A stretch of 64,000 nt of DNA from Aptenodytes patagonicus (GCF_965638725.1 NC_134950.1:33046932-33110931); one strand, 5' to 3'; shown: positions 1-13,541, numbered from the stretch's first letter. Program-made: numbers and translations. Notes: a model not told the origin generated them from the sequence alone.

Positions 1-1420
1 ACCTGATCTTCTCCCACAGTGGGCAGTTCTTCATTCTCCCAGTCCCTGCCCTTGCGTTCTGCGGCTTGGGTGGTGAGGCTCAAGCACTTGCTGGTGAAGA
101 CAGGCAAAAAAGTCATTGAGTACCTCCATCTTCTCCATGTCCCGGGTAACCAGGTCTCCCGTTTCCTTCAGGAGAGGGCCCACATTTTCCTTTGTCTTCC
201 TTCTATCACAGACGTACATACAGAATCTTTTCTTGTTACCCTTGATGTCCCTGGCCAGATTTAATTCTATCAGGGCTTTAGCTTTCCTAACCTGATCCCT
301 GGCTGCTCGGACAACTTCTCTGTATTCCTCCCAGGCTACCTGTCCTTGCTTCCACCCTCTGTAGGCTTCCTTTTTGTGTTTGAGTTTGTCCAGGAGCTCC
401 TTGTTCATCCATGCAGGCCTCCTGGCGTTTTTGCCTGACTTCCTCTTGGTTGGGATGCATCGCTCCTGAGCTTGAAGGAGGTGATCCTTGACTATTACCC
501 AGCTGTCTTGGGCCCCTCTTCCCTCCAGGGCTTTGTCCCATGGCACTCTCGCAAGCAGATCCCTGAAGAGGCCAAAGTCTGCTCTCCTGAACTCCAGGGT
601 CAGTCAGCTTGCTGTGCGCCCTCCTCAGTGCCCTCAGGATCTTGAACGCCACCATTTCGTGGTCACTGCAGCCCAGGCTGCCCTTGAGCTTCCCATTCCC
701 CACCAGCCCCTCCTTGTTGGTGAGAACAAGGTCCAGCATAGCACCTCTCCTCATTGGCTCCTCTACCACTTGGAGAAGGAAGTTATCATTGACGCATCCC
801 AGGAACCTCCCGGATTGCTTATGCCCTGCCGTGTTCTCCCTCCAAGAGATGTCGGGGTGGTTGAAGTCCCCCATGAGGACCAGGCCTTGTGAGCGTGAGG
901 CTGCTCCTGTCTGTCTATAGAGGGCCTCATCCACTTGGTCTTCCTGGTCAGGTGGCCCATAGCAGACCCCCACCGTAATGTCACCTGTCCCTGCCTTCCC
1001 TTTAATTCTGACCCATAAGCTCTCGGTCGGCTCTTCATCCATCCCCAGGCAGAGCTCCATACACTCCAGCTGGTCATTGACATAGAGGGCGACACCCCCT
1101 CCTCATCTCCCCTGCCTGTCCTTCCTAAAGATCCTGTATCCCTCCATCCCAACACTCCGATCATAGGAGCCATCCCACCACGTCTCCGTGATGCCAATAA
1201 GGTCGTAGCCCTGCAGGCGTGCGCACGTCTCTAACTCCTCTCGTTTATTCCCCATGCTATGTACGTTTGCATAGAGGCATTTAAGTTGGGCCCCTGATGA
1301 AGCTGTCTTACTGGCTGGAGTTCCTTTGTGCTGCTGGAGGGGCTGAGCTCCAGGTCAGGAAGGTCTCAGCTCCAGCAGCTGCAAGCTATACCTGGCTAGG
1401 AATCAGTCTATGGGCTTCTT
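1..1420 (-). mobile_element. CR1 LINE copy, degenerate ORF2 (endonuclease and linker), cut by window edge
   Basis: A CR1 non-LTR retrotransposon fragment reads on the - strand from about 1420 down to base 1 and continues out of the window. Translation gives the APE-type endonuclease of ORF2: NVHSMGNKREELE near 1260-1220, a TETWWDGSYD block near 1190-1160, the GDFNHPDISW block near 870-840 and a CSDHEM block near 665-650. The linker towards the reverse transcriptase follows ([19 protein letters not shown] near 420-365). The copy is dead: there is an in-frame TGA at 1103-1105 (read on -), a frameshift near 590-605 and another near 100. The upper boundary is soft. CR1-like sequence is convincing to about 1370 and probable to 1420. 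The reverse-transcriptase part and 3' end would lie left of the window. Confidence 0.9.
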
Positions 1421-4400
1421 ACCTAAGAAGGTGTATTTTAGCTAGCCTGCATCAAACTCATCCTGCTACCAGCAGCAATGTGGTTGCATGAACGAGGCCT
1501 CTGGGAAACCAGCCATAGTCCTTGGTAGACTTGTCCAGATGGTAGCTGGCTCTTCACAGCTGGGGTTACCTGTTAGCACCTCCTGCACGCTGTTACACCT
1601 AGGCTCTGTGCTGGGGAGCACTCCTCCTCTTCCAGCTCCATGGGATCCTGCAGGCTGTCTATCTCTGTAATTAATAGGACTATCTCTGACATTAGCAGGG
1701 TAATGGCTTTTTTTATATTCTTGTAGCACTTTAACTGGGAAAGTGTTGTATGTTGCCTCAAGGAAGATGGTGTCTTGGCATGGCCAAGACATTTCATGGA
1801 TAACATAATAGTTGTGGATTTTAATGCCCTCCTCCACAGTTTTGCCAACAGAGTGAAAAGCAACATACAGCATTTTCCCCATTAGTGCCCCCAAATCCAG
1901 ACTCCCTGTCTTCCTCTTGGTTTAAGTTTAGATGCTGTGTTTCTTTACAGAGACACAAGTGACAAAGACTCCAATAAGCACAGTTTCAATGGCCTTCTAA
2001 ACTTATCCCATAACAGAGCAGGCGTGTTGTATTTTGTAGGGCTTACCAGAGTATTAAGACAAAATCAACTGACAGTTCAAAGGAGGCTGGGAACAGAAAT
2101 TCTTGTTCCATACGTTATACCATTCCTGATGGCAGCTACCGCTTACATTTCTTGCTGTTTACTTTTCAAGAGGTCAACAACCAGTGTCTGCAGGGAGGGT
2201 TTGCCTGGGAGTTATAATATTCCAAATGTGTTGTTCCTTTCAGCAGCTCCCGTCTTTTACTGGTCCAAGGTAATAACCTTCTTTCCATATTTTCTCTTTT
2301 TTTTCACTGCATCAGAACTACTCTCTTAAATTATGTATATATATGTTTCCCATTAGCCAAAGCCCCCCCCCCTAGTATTTATGAAAAAGTATAACAATGA
2401 AGATATCGACTTCCAGTTTTGAGCCACAAGATTGATATTCCTCCAAAGTAAATACTGGCCTTGGCTGTGCCACAGTCAATATTTACCTCGAGTAAAATAA
2501 ATCTTGCTGACAACCAAAACCTGAAGTCAATATTGGCTTGCTGTAATCCAGCTGGTATAAAGTAATCAGTTTCCTTTATATTACCTGAATACTTTATGCA
2601 AATATTTTCAAGTTAAAGGTGGGTTCTACATTCCTGTTGTTGTAAATGCAGTACTGAAACCATCCCCCATTTTCAGTCATCACAAACCTGAGAACTCTTC
2701 AAGAGAGTGTATGAAAGCTCTTCTACCTCAGAAACAATCTGCGAGTGACTGATTAACTATCTAATCTGTGTACCTACTTTGAGGCCCATTACTCCAGCGT
2801 CTAAGAGTCTTCCAAATCCTTAAGAGAGGCAAAGTTTGCAAAGAAAGGGAATATCTTTTACTATACCAGGTGATATAGCTGAGAAAGTGAATAAACTGGG
2901 CACACAAACCTTAGATCTAAAGATATTGACTCTTCCTAAAAACCTGCATCTCATTTATTTAGACCATCAGGTCTACAGCAATATCATTGCTACTACTACC
3001 TGTAAGGAGAGAAATAATTTCTTCCTCCTAATCCATGGGGAAACATTTCAGTACTTGAAAGAGGCTCTTTTTAAATGGATTTCCTTTGGTAACCAAGCTT
3101 GGGCAACAATCTCATTTATCTGCCTTGCTCTTTATCCGTCCGTCGATCAGTCACTCCCCACTCACTAACGTTGAAGCCTGTTGGCCAACACCCACTGCCT
3201 TTGACAAATGGCAGATTCAAACTAATGAAGATCCTACAGGTTTTATGCAAAACTGGTGAAGAAGAGGGACCTAGATTAGTCTTCCATTGGCCATGCCAGA
3301 AGAATTGATCTGGGTAGTCAGCATGCCCAAGCCTTCGTGCCTGCTGCAGCATAGTCTGCCTCCTGCCCACATGGCAGCCTGTGGGCGCAGGCAGCAGCAC
3401 CGTGGAACCAACTGGCAGGTACAGATATTGGGCCAGTATCAGGATGTAGAGCATCACTCCATAGGAAACAAGGTTTGATTAATTTTGCTGACGATGGAAA
3501 AGCACCATTTTTTAAATTTTTGTGTGTAACTGAGTATACTGTACCAGTACACACACAGAGAGAAAGTTGAAATGAGGTCATTCACTTAATTTGTAGTTCC
3601 AAAAGGGGTGGGCATCTTCACAGAGCATTTTGCAATTACCGTGACCAATGCACCCAGAAGCCTCTCTTTTAGCTAGAGCTATGTTGTTCCATTGCAGTGG
3701 CTGTTGCAGGCAACTGTGGCCATGAAGTCTGAGTGAAGCTCCCTCAGGCAGCTAAACCAGTCTCAAATAGGCTTTGCATATCAGGGCAGAAATCATGAGC
3801 CACTTTCCATATTCAGTGAGAAAACAGGAAAAAGAACAGAGAGCTTTTGAATGACTCACTGAGGGGCTGAGGTTTTTTTGTCCTTGCTGGAGCTTTTTCA
3901 TTTCTAAATATAAATAATGAGTTGCAAGAACTAAAAAATCATTAACTAGATTAAGTCCTGATGAAATTTTGTAATTGTTACAAGTGCACAGAGTTGCCTT
4001 GCTAGATTATTTTTCCTTTGGTTCAGGTTACTTGTGCAAAGATGTTGGTGGTCCTCACAAATCCTTAGGAGATATCTGAACACAGCACTCACCGCTCCCT
4101 GCAGTGCAATTTTGCCTGATTAGCAATCTCTCTGGGAGGTCAGTGGCTGGAGCAGTTTGTGAGTTGTATTATAAAAGAAATAAATAATAATAAATTAAAA
4201 TGTTTAAGGCCAGTGGAAAACCACAGGTGCAAAAAGCTGCAAACTCTACAGACTGTTAGTGCTACATTAAAGCCTAGTTTTCCCCTCCATAATACTGTAG
4301 CCATTCCCAAGGAGAGAGATGCTTTCCACGAGGAAAAGGAAGATCTGACAGGACACTGCTCAGGACTATTTGCTTGTCATGGTTGCCAAAGATATAAACC

Positions 4401-6156
4401 TGGGGCCAAGTCAGGTGTTATTTAACGGAAATAATGAAGTTAACAATGCACATGCGAATGCCCTCCATATTTCTATAGGGTGCCTTCCTCGCCGGCCACC
4501 TGTTTGCTGAGTAAAGCAGGCCGTGATGCAGGGTGGACTCTGCAGGTCTTTGCCTCATTAGGCTTCTTCACATTCACAGCGGGTGACCCCGACTCCAAGG
4601 CAGACTGTGCTTTGCGACCCACTGGAGTACCAGAAGTGCCCGCTCATCTGCAGAGGGCTGGGTCACCAGCTACTCGATCACATCTCTCCTAAAATTCTAG
4701 CTCCTTATCTCATCGAAAGCTAGATTGCAAATACTTTCCCAATTTACCTACCAAAGCAACTGGAGCTACTGCGTGGATGTGAAGTGTTTGTAAATGGCAC
4801 AAGTGGTTATGAACAGAAAGCAGGATGTGCATGATGGTGTGAGGACACCAGCTCTGAAGCCTTGCACAGTGACTCTGTAAAACACTTCTTTCCACGGCAG
4901 GAAAATTACCCAGCCTTGCTGTGGTCCAGCCAGCCAGCCTGTACCTTCAGTAATTCAAAATATTTTCCTGTACCCTGAGCTGAAGAGGGTATCATGAGAC
5001 AGGTAACCCAGAAAGGGGCCCAGAAAAAACCAGGGTTGGGGGATGACATAAATGATAACGTCCAAGTATTAATGTGACACTCAAAGAGATGCCCTTTAAA
5101 GCTGAGCTGACTCACAGGGAAGTGTTTCACTGTTTCCAAAACCTAGGACTTGTTTTCCCCACAGAAAGGACAGGAAAACCCCAAACCAAACAGACTTAAG
5201 ATACTTCAATTCTCCCTGACCCAAGTAAAAACAAAACAAAAGTGTAGAAATATTGGAATTTCCCAGAGGATGGAAATTTCGATTTTTACCTAGCTGCAAC
5301 CCCGCAACAACAGAGCAGACCGATAGCCATTACTTTGGGCTTTTCCTTAGACATTGGTGGAGCTGTATAGGAAAGCACAGGCTATATTTACTTGCGCTGA
5401 GCCTGACTGCAGCTATTGTCAGCAAACCTCTGCTTTCATAGGCTTGTGCCTGGTGAAAGAGAAGCAAATGCAGTCTTAAACCTTCTCCTGTTTCTGGGTG
5501 AGCACTTGGCACTCCCCCTTCAATGTAATAGGTTAGGACCTGCCTCCTCCTGAGCACGCCTGTGTTTTTGCTGAGCCTGACAACGATGATAACACAGGCA
5601 TTAGGCACTCAAGCCAGTTGCCCACGGTTGAAATGAGAAGAGCCCCAGCTACGACTCTCCCTTCAGGGGGTCACCGACTGCAGAAGCCCCCTCCCCTTGC
5701 CCGGCATGCTCTCAGCCCCTCACTTTTTTCCTCAGCCTGTGAAACCAGAGAACATGGAGGGTCACTCGAGACCAGTGGGACAAGGACTATTAATGCCAGA
5801 AGAGCACGTCCCCAGGGCTTGCTGCCTGAACGAGAAGGATGGGTTTCAGCTAAGGCTGCTGACGTGACACCAGGAGTCAGTGGGACCCTGGCAGCTCCCA
5901 TCAGAGGGGCTCCAGCCCGGTGCCTGTGTGAGCTGCATGCTGCCTGCATGATCTGGGGGAGGGTCTAGTGTGCTTGGCATTTGAAAAGCATCAGGGCTAT
6001 GGGTAGGAGGATTTAATTGGAGATCTAAATGAAAAAAAAACCCAGCAAATCAAACATTGAGCCCTGATCCATGCACAGGTACTTGGTCTTGCCATGTGAC
6101 TTGGCCTTGCTGTCTGATGCCTGCGCTAATAAGCAAATGCCATGACTCAGGTAATG

Positions 6157-6182
6157 CTCCCTCTCCCTCTCTCCCTCTCTCT
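6157..6182. repeat. CT-rich pyrimidine microsatellite
   Basis: An uninterrupted C/T tract built of CCCTCT/CTCT units. It is a simple repeat with no other content. Confidence 0.85.
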
Positions 6183-6350
6183 GGGTCTCATTTTGTTTTG
6201 CAAGCCATGGCATGAGCTAGCTTTAGCCTTGCCATAAAAATCTGACTCACTTCCTAAGGGCAGGCTAAAATAACCTGAGGATTTTTTTAAATGCTGCTTT
6301 TACCTTCTTAGCCACAACAGAAAGACATTGGGGATTTCTGGAGAAGAAAA

Positions 6351-6402
6351 AATATAATAAAAAATCAGGTTTGTTAAATATAATAAAAAATCAGGTTTGT
6401 TA
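6351..6402 (+). repeat. Exact 26-bp tandem duplication
   Basis: The unit at 6351-6376 (begins AATATAATAAAA, ends TTTGTTA) is repeated without mismatch at 6377-6402. Perfect identity points to a recent slippage or duplication event in noncoding DNA. Confidence 0.95.
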
Positions 6403-6749
6403 AACACAGATGAGATGTTCTTTCCAGCCTGATTTTCTTTGACTCTATGAGTTGCTCCTTTTCAGAAGAGAAAATCTGTGCCTCTCCCGTGGCTAGCGTT
6501 TGACAATCAGCACTTCTTCTCTCTTTTCCGAGTGGTAAAGCTGGGGGGAGGGAGAGGGCTGAAAGTAAAGCAAAGAATTGTTCAAATTGCCTAGATCCCT
6601 CCAGGAAGTGATCTTTCTGCTTTTACTCCAGACACACGCCTCCCAGCTAGCCAGCAGCTCCAACTAATTAGCACACGTGATGGGAATAGGAAACAAAGTC
6701 ACAAACAATAGTAGCGTGGGAACGCAGTGTAAACTGCAATTACATAGAC

Positions 6750-6780
6750 CCCCCCTCCTCCCCCCGCCCACCCCCCACTC
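6750..6780 (+). repeat. C-rich simple tract
   Basis: Runs of C broken by single T, G or A (CCCCCCC, CCCCCC, CCCACCCCCCAC). The - strand is a G-run tract with quadruplex potential. Confidence 0.75.
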
Positions 6781-6791
6781 TGCCCTTCTCC

Positions 6792-6825
6792 AAATAAATA
6801 AATAAAGGCATAAATAAATAAATAA
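6792..6825 (+). repeat. (AAAT)n microsatellite, two blocks
   Basis: Two short AAAT/TAAA arrays (about 6792-6806 and 6811-6825) separated by GGCA. Confidence 0.9.
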
Positions 6826-9800
6826 GTGCATAAATCCAAAAGAGCTGCCGGCAATACAGCAGATGAGTGTGGGAGGCAGCGCAAACCGTGCTGGGCAGGA
6901 GGTGAAGATCGGCGTTTGCGGGCCGAGCAAGAGCCAGCTATTATTTTCATTCCATACTTCAAGTATATCGAGGCTGCTTCGTTTCCTTTTGTTCAGCATT
7001 GGGGCACAACAGAAAAATGTGTTTGGGGAATTTCAGCACTTGCCAGGTCATGGGGGAGGTCACTCCACTTTTGTTGGGAGAGAGGCAGAAGAAGAAAGAG
7101 GGCAATCAAATATCCTCCTTGATACAGCTTACAAGCACATGTCTCATGCTGTCAGGGGGCTAGGCTCCAGTGTGACACTTCCAGCTTCTTGTCTTCCTGC
7201 CAAGCTGAATATGTCTGATATACGTTATATATGTGAGAAGTGGTCACCGCTTCCCCAGCCGACCACAGCTTTAAGACATAACGGAGCTATTGTGTGGGAT
7301 TAAACACATTTGCTGTGGTTTAAGCATTAGGAGCGTGTGACTGCTTGCACTTGCTTTAGAGCACCGTCATTAATACTGAACGTGGAGGTGTTCATACAGA
7401 GCTCATCATCGCGGCATCGCAGTGCTTAGACAGTTATGTATCGAGAGCCATATGCTAGTGATTTGGTTTTGTAACAAGTAAACACAAGGGATTTTTATCA
7501 CAGCTACAGCAGTATGAATCAAAAGAGAGGCCTGGGTATGCATGGGAAGTTACTGCTATAGCTGTCCTGGCATGCTGCTTTGGTAGCTCCTGTTCCCATA
7601 TAACTGAGATTATCTGGAATAAATCTTTCAGATGGGCGCTATTTTGGAATAAAACCATTTCTCCTGGAATAATTTTTCTTCTTTAAAAGCAGGTGAAATG
7701 AAGGTCACTCTGAGAACAGTGGCTCCGCACAGGGTATTGGTCTTGCACTGCTACACTGGTCAGCTCTGCAAGGTCCACAAGTCTTGACTTTTCTGAAACC
7801 CATAGGAATGCTGCCGTTTTTAAGTACCGTGAGCAAGACAGAAATAAGGTATCTCACAGGAAAATACCCTCAGTGTCAACACAGGCCATTGCTATTTTGT
7901 TACTGTGTTTTTGTGGCACTTCAAAATCAGCTTGAATCTCAGAATTAGCTGCTTTATGACCCCTCAGTTTAGATTCAAAAACCCCTCAGGTCAGATGCTG
8001 ATACACATTTAGATGATTTAAGAAATAAAAGTTTCCCTAACAAAAAGTAGGTTCAGCATATAACTTTGTTCTGGCAAAATCAGAGCGGCACTTTTCTGCT
8101 GTTTACTTTTATCTTGGTATTCCATAACATGATGGGAGAGACAACTAATGATAGGATTTGATTTTGATCTCCTCCAATGTCCAAATACTCTGCCTGCCTG
8201 CAATAAGGTTTCACATTCAAACCAGTCAAGCTTAGTCTTTATTTTATCTAAAGCAGACAAATCAGGTGACTTTGCCAGGATCTCCGTGATGGAAACCTCA
8301 GCAAAAGTCCCGACTGCCTTGTGGCAATTAAAAATCCCTGGCACTTTCTCACTCTTGTCACACATGCTAAACATCCCCTCACAGTTCATTTCTCTGCGAT
8401 TGGGGGGTGTCTTACGTAGTGGTTGTTTCCACAGGTCTAACTTTTGCTCAGGAGGCTGATCGCTGTGGGACAGCAGGTGTCTAGTAAATGCTGTGGCAGA
8501 AAGGTGTGAGGTGAAGACAAGTTATCACATGAGAGAAAGTAAAGAGACACTTTTCCAGGAGTCAGTGCTCACCACATCAGGTAGGTAATACGCACCGTTT
8601 TCATTTAACTTGTCTGTGCAATGGTCATCAAAGCTTTTCATAGCTGGTACCTTCACAAGCAATAAACTATTACTTTGATTTGCTTTATTCCAAGCTGTAC
8701 TTACCAACAGCTCAACTTTCATTTTTGTTTTTGCATGATGAAATGTAGTTCTAGGAAACTTGTTAGGAAAAATTGTTTTCCATTTGCCAAAAAGTCAGGT
8801 TTTCCCCTTGAGAGAACATACCTTTAAATAACAGTTTGTGTGGTGAAGCAGAAGGTCTGGGAGTTGTTTTCTATCCTATGCTTCCTAGCAAGAATGAATA
8901 GCACACACACATTTTTGTCAAAGCTGCATCTTATTGGCAAAGAAAACACAAAGTAGGTCTCAGACTGTAAAGTCTTTGGAGCAGGGACTTCCTCTCCATA
9001 CATCACTGTGTAACACAAAGCATGGTTTAAACACTGCTCTTAAAACATTGAAGTTGCAAAATTGCACAGGAAAAATGGCTAGTCAGGCTGTTCCTTGATG
9101 GACTGCGAGGATTTCGACAGCAGGAAACCAGAGCAAGTTTCTGTATGATTATTCCTCAGTCCAATTATGAGAAAAGTACTGTAAGAACAGAAGAAAACTA
9201 TTTTGGCAAGCTACAGAGGGCTCGGTTGAAAAAAGGTCAGCAAAAAGAAAACCATGGTTTTATTCTGTGACATCTGGTGCAAACTGTGCTGTGTGATACT
9301 GAGGAATGAACACGGGGATAAATAAACTGCCCAGCTATGGTGACATTGTCATCTTGACGGGTTGCTGTCTGTAGGTGAAACACATCTGTGGCCATTGTCC
9401 CCTCTAGCATTTGGCAATGCTGATAGAGGCTGTCCTGCCAATGACACGTTACTGAATTTCTTGTGTGATTTTACACACGAGGTACGCTCTTATACACATG
9501 GACATTAGATTATTTTCCTGTAATTAAGAGCAAAGGTGGCTGCAAAGTAAACCAGAATTTTGTACACAATGCCACCCCAAGTCAGCCCCTTTTTGTATCT
9601 ATTATGAGACAGCCATTAATTAACATGACCTGGTGTCATTCCTTCTGTAGGATCTTGGCCTCCTTCAGTGCACAGGACAGACTGTGCTTTGGGAATGGAG
9701 GAAGGGATGTCTAGTGGAAGAAGCTGCTGACTGCAAGAGCCTTGACTCAGAGGGAGGCTTGCATAGAAAGAGAAAAGGGGCTGGATTGATTGGACAGGAA

Positions 9801-10648
9801 ATCAAGTGATAAAATAGCCAATCTGCCTGTTCCCACCTCAGACAGAGGGCCGACTGAATATGAGGTAGCTTTGCCTGTCAGCGGCTTGAATGTGCCTTCA
9901 CAGATTAGCCTTGTACACAGTTATAGCCCAGGTCTGGTTTTGGAGATGGGCTGAAGCCTAATCAGGTAAATGCAAAGTCTACCTGCATTGTTCAGAGCCA
10001 TCCAGAAGAGAAATCTGTCTGCACTGCTGCTGTTAATATGCTGACAGTGCTAGTCTTGCTTATTTATAGCTATACACTACTTCTAAAAAATGAGAGCTGA
10101 AACCTATGCAGCAGAAGTGTTGCAGCCGAGGCATTTTGCTTACAGTAAGGACTTTCATGTAAAAATTATCCCTGTCCTTGGCCAGCTTGAAGACAGAAAT
10201 GTCTTGACGACCTGGACATCACTACAGATGCATGTGAGTGTAAATGTGTGCAGTGTATGTTCTGCTGCTGCAGCGGTTGCTCCAGCACAAAGATGCACGG
10301 CCTCTGCACAGCAGAACTTGGGGCCAGCATGCTTAGAGTGCACCCAAACCCAACTTCTGAACTGGGTATCTGGGCCTCAGAGACGTGCAGATGTGAATTT
10401 CAGTGTTCAGCTCCTGAGAAAACACCTTTACAGTCACAATGCTGCTAACAGATCATGCAGTAAGTCTAAAAACCTCTTCTGTTGCTCCACTTCTCAAGCG
10501 CTTCCATTTGATCTGTGATAACTAGTTTTGAACTGCGTCAGTGGCACCCAACAATCGACACATTCAGCCAGAAGTCAGTAAAGAAAAATACAAGATTTGG
10601 AGCAGCAACTTCTTGCTTGCAGAGCTGATGCCGCAGCTTGGTATATGT

Positions 10649-10670
10649 GGGGGGGGTGGGGGGGTGGGGG
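10649..10670 (+). repeat. G-run tract, candidate G-quadruplex
   Basis: G8-T-G7-T-G5 in 22 bases. Long G runs with single-T spacers can fold into a quadruplex if the longer runs are split. No gene context is visible. Confidence 0.7.
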
Positions 10671-13426
10671 TGAGTGGATGTTTTTGCCTGGCTGCAATGC
10701 GAGTGCCAGAGCCACCGGTTGAATTGGGCACAGTAACCATAGTAACGGTGAGTTTCCGGGACTCGGGGTGACAGGTTGACGGGATTACTCTTCAAAGCAC
10801 TTGCTCCCTTGGGAGAGAAGACCTAAAGGAAGGGGATGGGAGTTAATTTAGCGCACACACTAGAGCAAGGGTCAGCAGTGGCAGGTCTCCACTGGAGGGA
10901 AGCCTGCAGCAGCAATAAACAACTCCCTTTCAGTGGGACTTTGACTAGCACTGAAATCGCCGTAGGAGGCATTCAACAAAGAAAAAAAGGGGGGTGCACA
11001 CAAAAAGTGACACCACTCCCTTCTAAAGGACAGTTGCAACCAAAAGTTCCTGCATGTTTCAAACCTGAGTCTCTGCTTTGCCGTGCTGGCTTTACCCTGT
11101 CCTGCCGTTCCTGCCAGATGTGGCTGTGGAGCCTGCATCTGGAAACACTGAGTTGTGCCAGACCTGGAAGCGATGGGGAAGCCGGGGAGGAGGCAAGCAT
11201 GCCGGTGTGTATGACAGGAGGGGGTGTGGGGTGCAGCTGTGGGACGAAATGTTTGGACGGTGGAGCAATTGAGGCACAGGCAGCAAGAGGTGGGCAGGTA
11301 GAAGGCAAGAGGGTGCTTGCACTGTAGCGTGAAGCAGGGAGAAGGGAGGCATCATGAGGACAGGAGAGAAGGCTGTCATCTCGTAAGGTTCATTGCCTCA
11401 TTGCTGTGAAGATATCAGTGGGGTCTGAAATTAAGCTCTTCTTAGAAGTGCCTTCTTCTTCTGCACTGTCATTTTAATTTCCTTGGACTTTGGTGAGCCA
11501 AAAGGCTGCTTTCCTGTCTGCCCTTCTGGCGAGAGAGGTGCATGACAGCACTGTCTCAATGTGTTAGTAATTTCTGGCTAATAAAACTGCCTTTTGGGCC
11601 ACGATTAACAATTAGACCAATGCTGAGGATCAGGCCCTGCCCAGTACCAGGAAAGCACAAGAGTAATTTAAAGCTGGTTTTGCTGTCTGTTCCTCCTAGT
11701 GCTGGATGGGAAGATCGAAACCACACACGGGCAAACATTTCTTATCTTCCCATGGCAGCTGACAGCCAACTGCAATTGCTCCCACTGAGGCCCAGCTACA
11801 CTCTACCTGCCCGTTCCTGTAAGTCATTCGGAGAGGTCAGTGTCTGCACAAGCTCCGAAAGCATCTTTGGAGGCTGCCTGCCTCCAGTGGTTCACGGAGC
11901 TAAGAATGGGGGTCAGCTCCAGGATCTGACTGCTGGGAACCTGAGTGGCCAAACCTCTACTCACAAGCAATGAATGCTTAATGCCAAGAAATTTCTTTTA
12001 CAACGTTTTTTTCCCCATAGTATGAAGAAGACATATACATGCCTGGATGGGAGAAGTCTGATGTGTAGTCTGCAGGCCAGAAAGGCATGAATGTCACTGT
12101 GCCTGCCACTGACCTGGCTTTTGGTCCTGTAAAAGCAAGTGGTGCAGGCAGAGATGTCTTACAACAAAAATATAGAGGCTGGAAAGGCAGATGTAATAGA
12201 AGTGCTGACACAAGCTTAATTGTAGCACTGCAGAAAGGATAGATTTATGAAAAATGTAATGTGGGAACAGAATATTGCTATCATCTTCTGTTAGCTACTT
12301 AGAGGTGGCTGCAGGACTGTTTCCATCTTCTTACCTGCAGCTCTTTTACTACCTTTAGCCTGGTCCTTGCTTCCGTTTCCCTTCCAACCAGAGATGCTTT
12401 GCAAAAATACGGGCATCTGCATGAAATCGAGAGCAACTCTGTGCCGTGAACTTTTACCTAAACATCGGGAGGCTGAAAGCAGCTATTCCAGGGTCCTGAA
12501 ATGGGGAAATCTGGGTTCATCGATTCTTTGCTGTCACACTGTGCACATCCTAGTTATCCTCCAGCCCCTTCAGTTGCGAAACACAAAACAATCAAATTAG
12601 AAAAGGAGCTTTAGTTGAAAGGCTTCATGTAAATGAAAATTTAATTATTATGAAACCACCTCAAAGAGTATGCCCTCATTTCACCTGACCCATTTTGCCA
12701 GTACCTCAGCCTGAGAGAGCTGGCAGAATGAAGAGGACCTGTGCTGGGGAACATGGCAATTTGGGGAAATATGGCATCCAAGCTCAGGGCCCTGCTTAGT
12801 GCAAAGCAGCATGCACTCACTGTGAGCGCGCCGGCCAGAACTCTGCACATACCGCATGCAACGCTGACCTTTCCTGTCATCCCTTCTTCCTTGCCAGCAA
12901 CTGCATAGCAAAGCGCATTTGCTTTCAGCTGCTTAAAAACTGTTCCAGCTTCTCCCCACCTCCAAAATACAGGGGGGGAGACAAGGAAAGGATTTGGCTG
13001 GCAGATTTGCCATTTAGAAAGGCACAGTCAAGAGGAACGCCTTGATTTCCTTTGCACTGCCAACAAAGAAAAAAACCGAAGTTTAACCCTCCTCAACTTT
13101 CGGGCTTTAGCCACCCATGTAACTGTTTTTTTCGAAGGAGGGCAAGCTGCTCCCGCTCAGGCTTCCCCTTCTCCTCACGCCGCACGCCCAGGGCCTCGCT
13201 GCCGCCGCCTGCCTCGGGGAAGCGCTCCGAAGCCACGCCGGCCTCGGAAGAGGCAATTACCCTCCACAGGGTGTAATCAACCCGCAGGGCTCGGGCTACC
13301 GAGGACCCCGGCGCGAGGGCTGAAGGCAACCCCGAGGGCCCCCCGCAGCTGCCCTGCCCACCGCGCCCGCTCCGCTCCGCTCCTCACGGCAGGGACACCG
13401 CCTGGTTCCCCAGCCCGGGACGTGCT

Positions 13427-13448
13427 CCCCCCCCCCCCCGGCCCCCCC
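13427..13448 (+). repeat. C13-GG-C7 tract (G-quadruplex potential on the - strand)
   Basis: A 13-base C run at 13427-13439, then GG and seven C. It lies about 500 bp upstream of the HEY1 start codon. Such runs are prone to length change and to sequencing error. Confidence 0.85.
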
Positions 13449-13533
13449 GCCGCCGGGGCCCGCACGCGGCGGCCGCCGCTGCCGCGCGCCGCCCCGCGCC
13501 GGAGCGCCGCCGCCCGCCGCGCCCCGCGCCGCT

Positions 13534-13541
13534 TTCCCACG
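13534..13541 (-). promoter_or_regulatory. Candidate RBPJ/CSL site (TTCCCACG; CGTGGGAA on -)
   Basis: An exact match to the high-affinity RBPJ consensus CGTGGGAA on the - strand, within the CpG island about 420 bp upstream of the HEY1 AUG. HEY1 is an established direct Notch/RBPJ target in vertebrates, so a site here is expected. Binding is inferred. Confidence 0.6.

Larger units (their letters stand above)
1421..13149. other. Intergenic region upstream of HEY1, no gene recognised
   Basis: About 11.7 kb between the CR1 copy and the HEY1 CpG island. I see only simple repeats (listed separately), homopolymer runs and short open frames without recognisable domains, splice partners or family motifs. 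Frames of 110-163 codons occur, for example on + at 10836-11327, 10090-10518 and 1937-2329. None resembles a known protein to me, and their size fits chance. Distal HEY1 enhancers or a lncRNA could lie here, but sequence alone does not show them. Confidence 0.6.

Noticed and set aside
31-1197. Three - strand frames near the left edge as host genes
   Set aside because: They translate to CR1 ORF2 endonuclease and linker blocks with a stop and frameshifts, so they are one decayed LINE, not host genes.
1466-1894. 142-codon - strand frame beside the CR1 copy as CR1 ORF1
   Set aside because: It adjoins the CR1 endonuclease region but I could not recognise ORF1 motifs such as an esterase or zinc-knuckle block. 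CR1 membership beyond about 1420 is left open.
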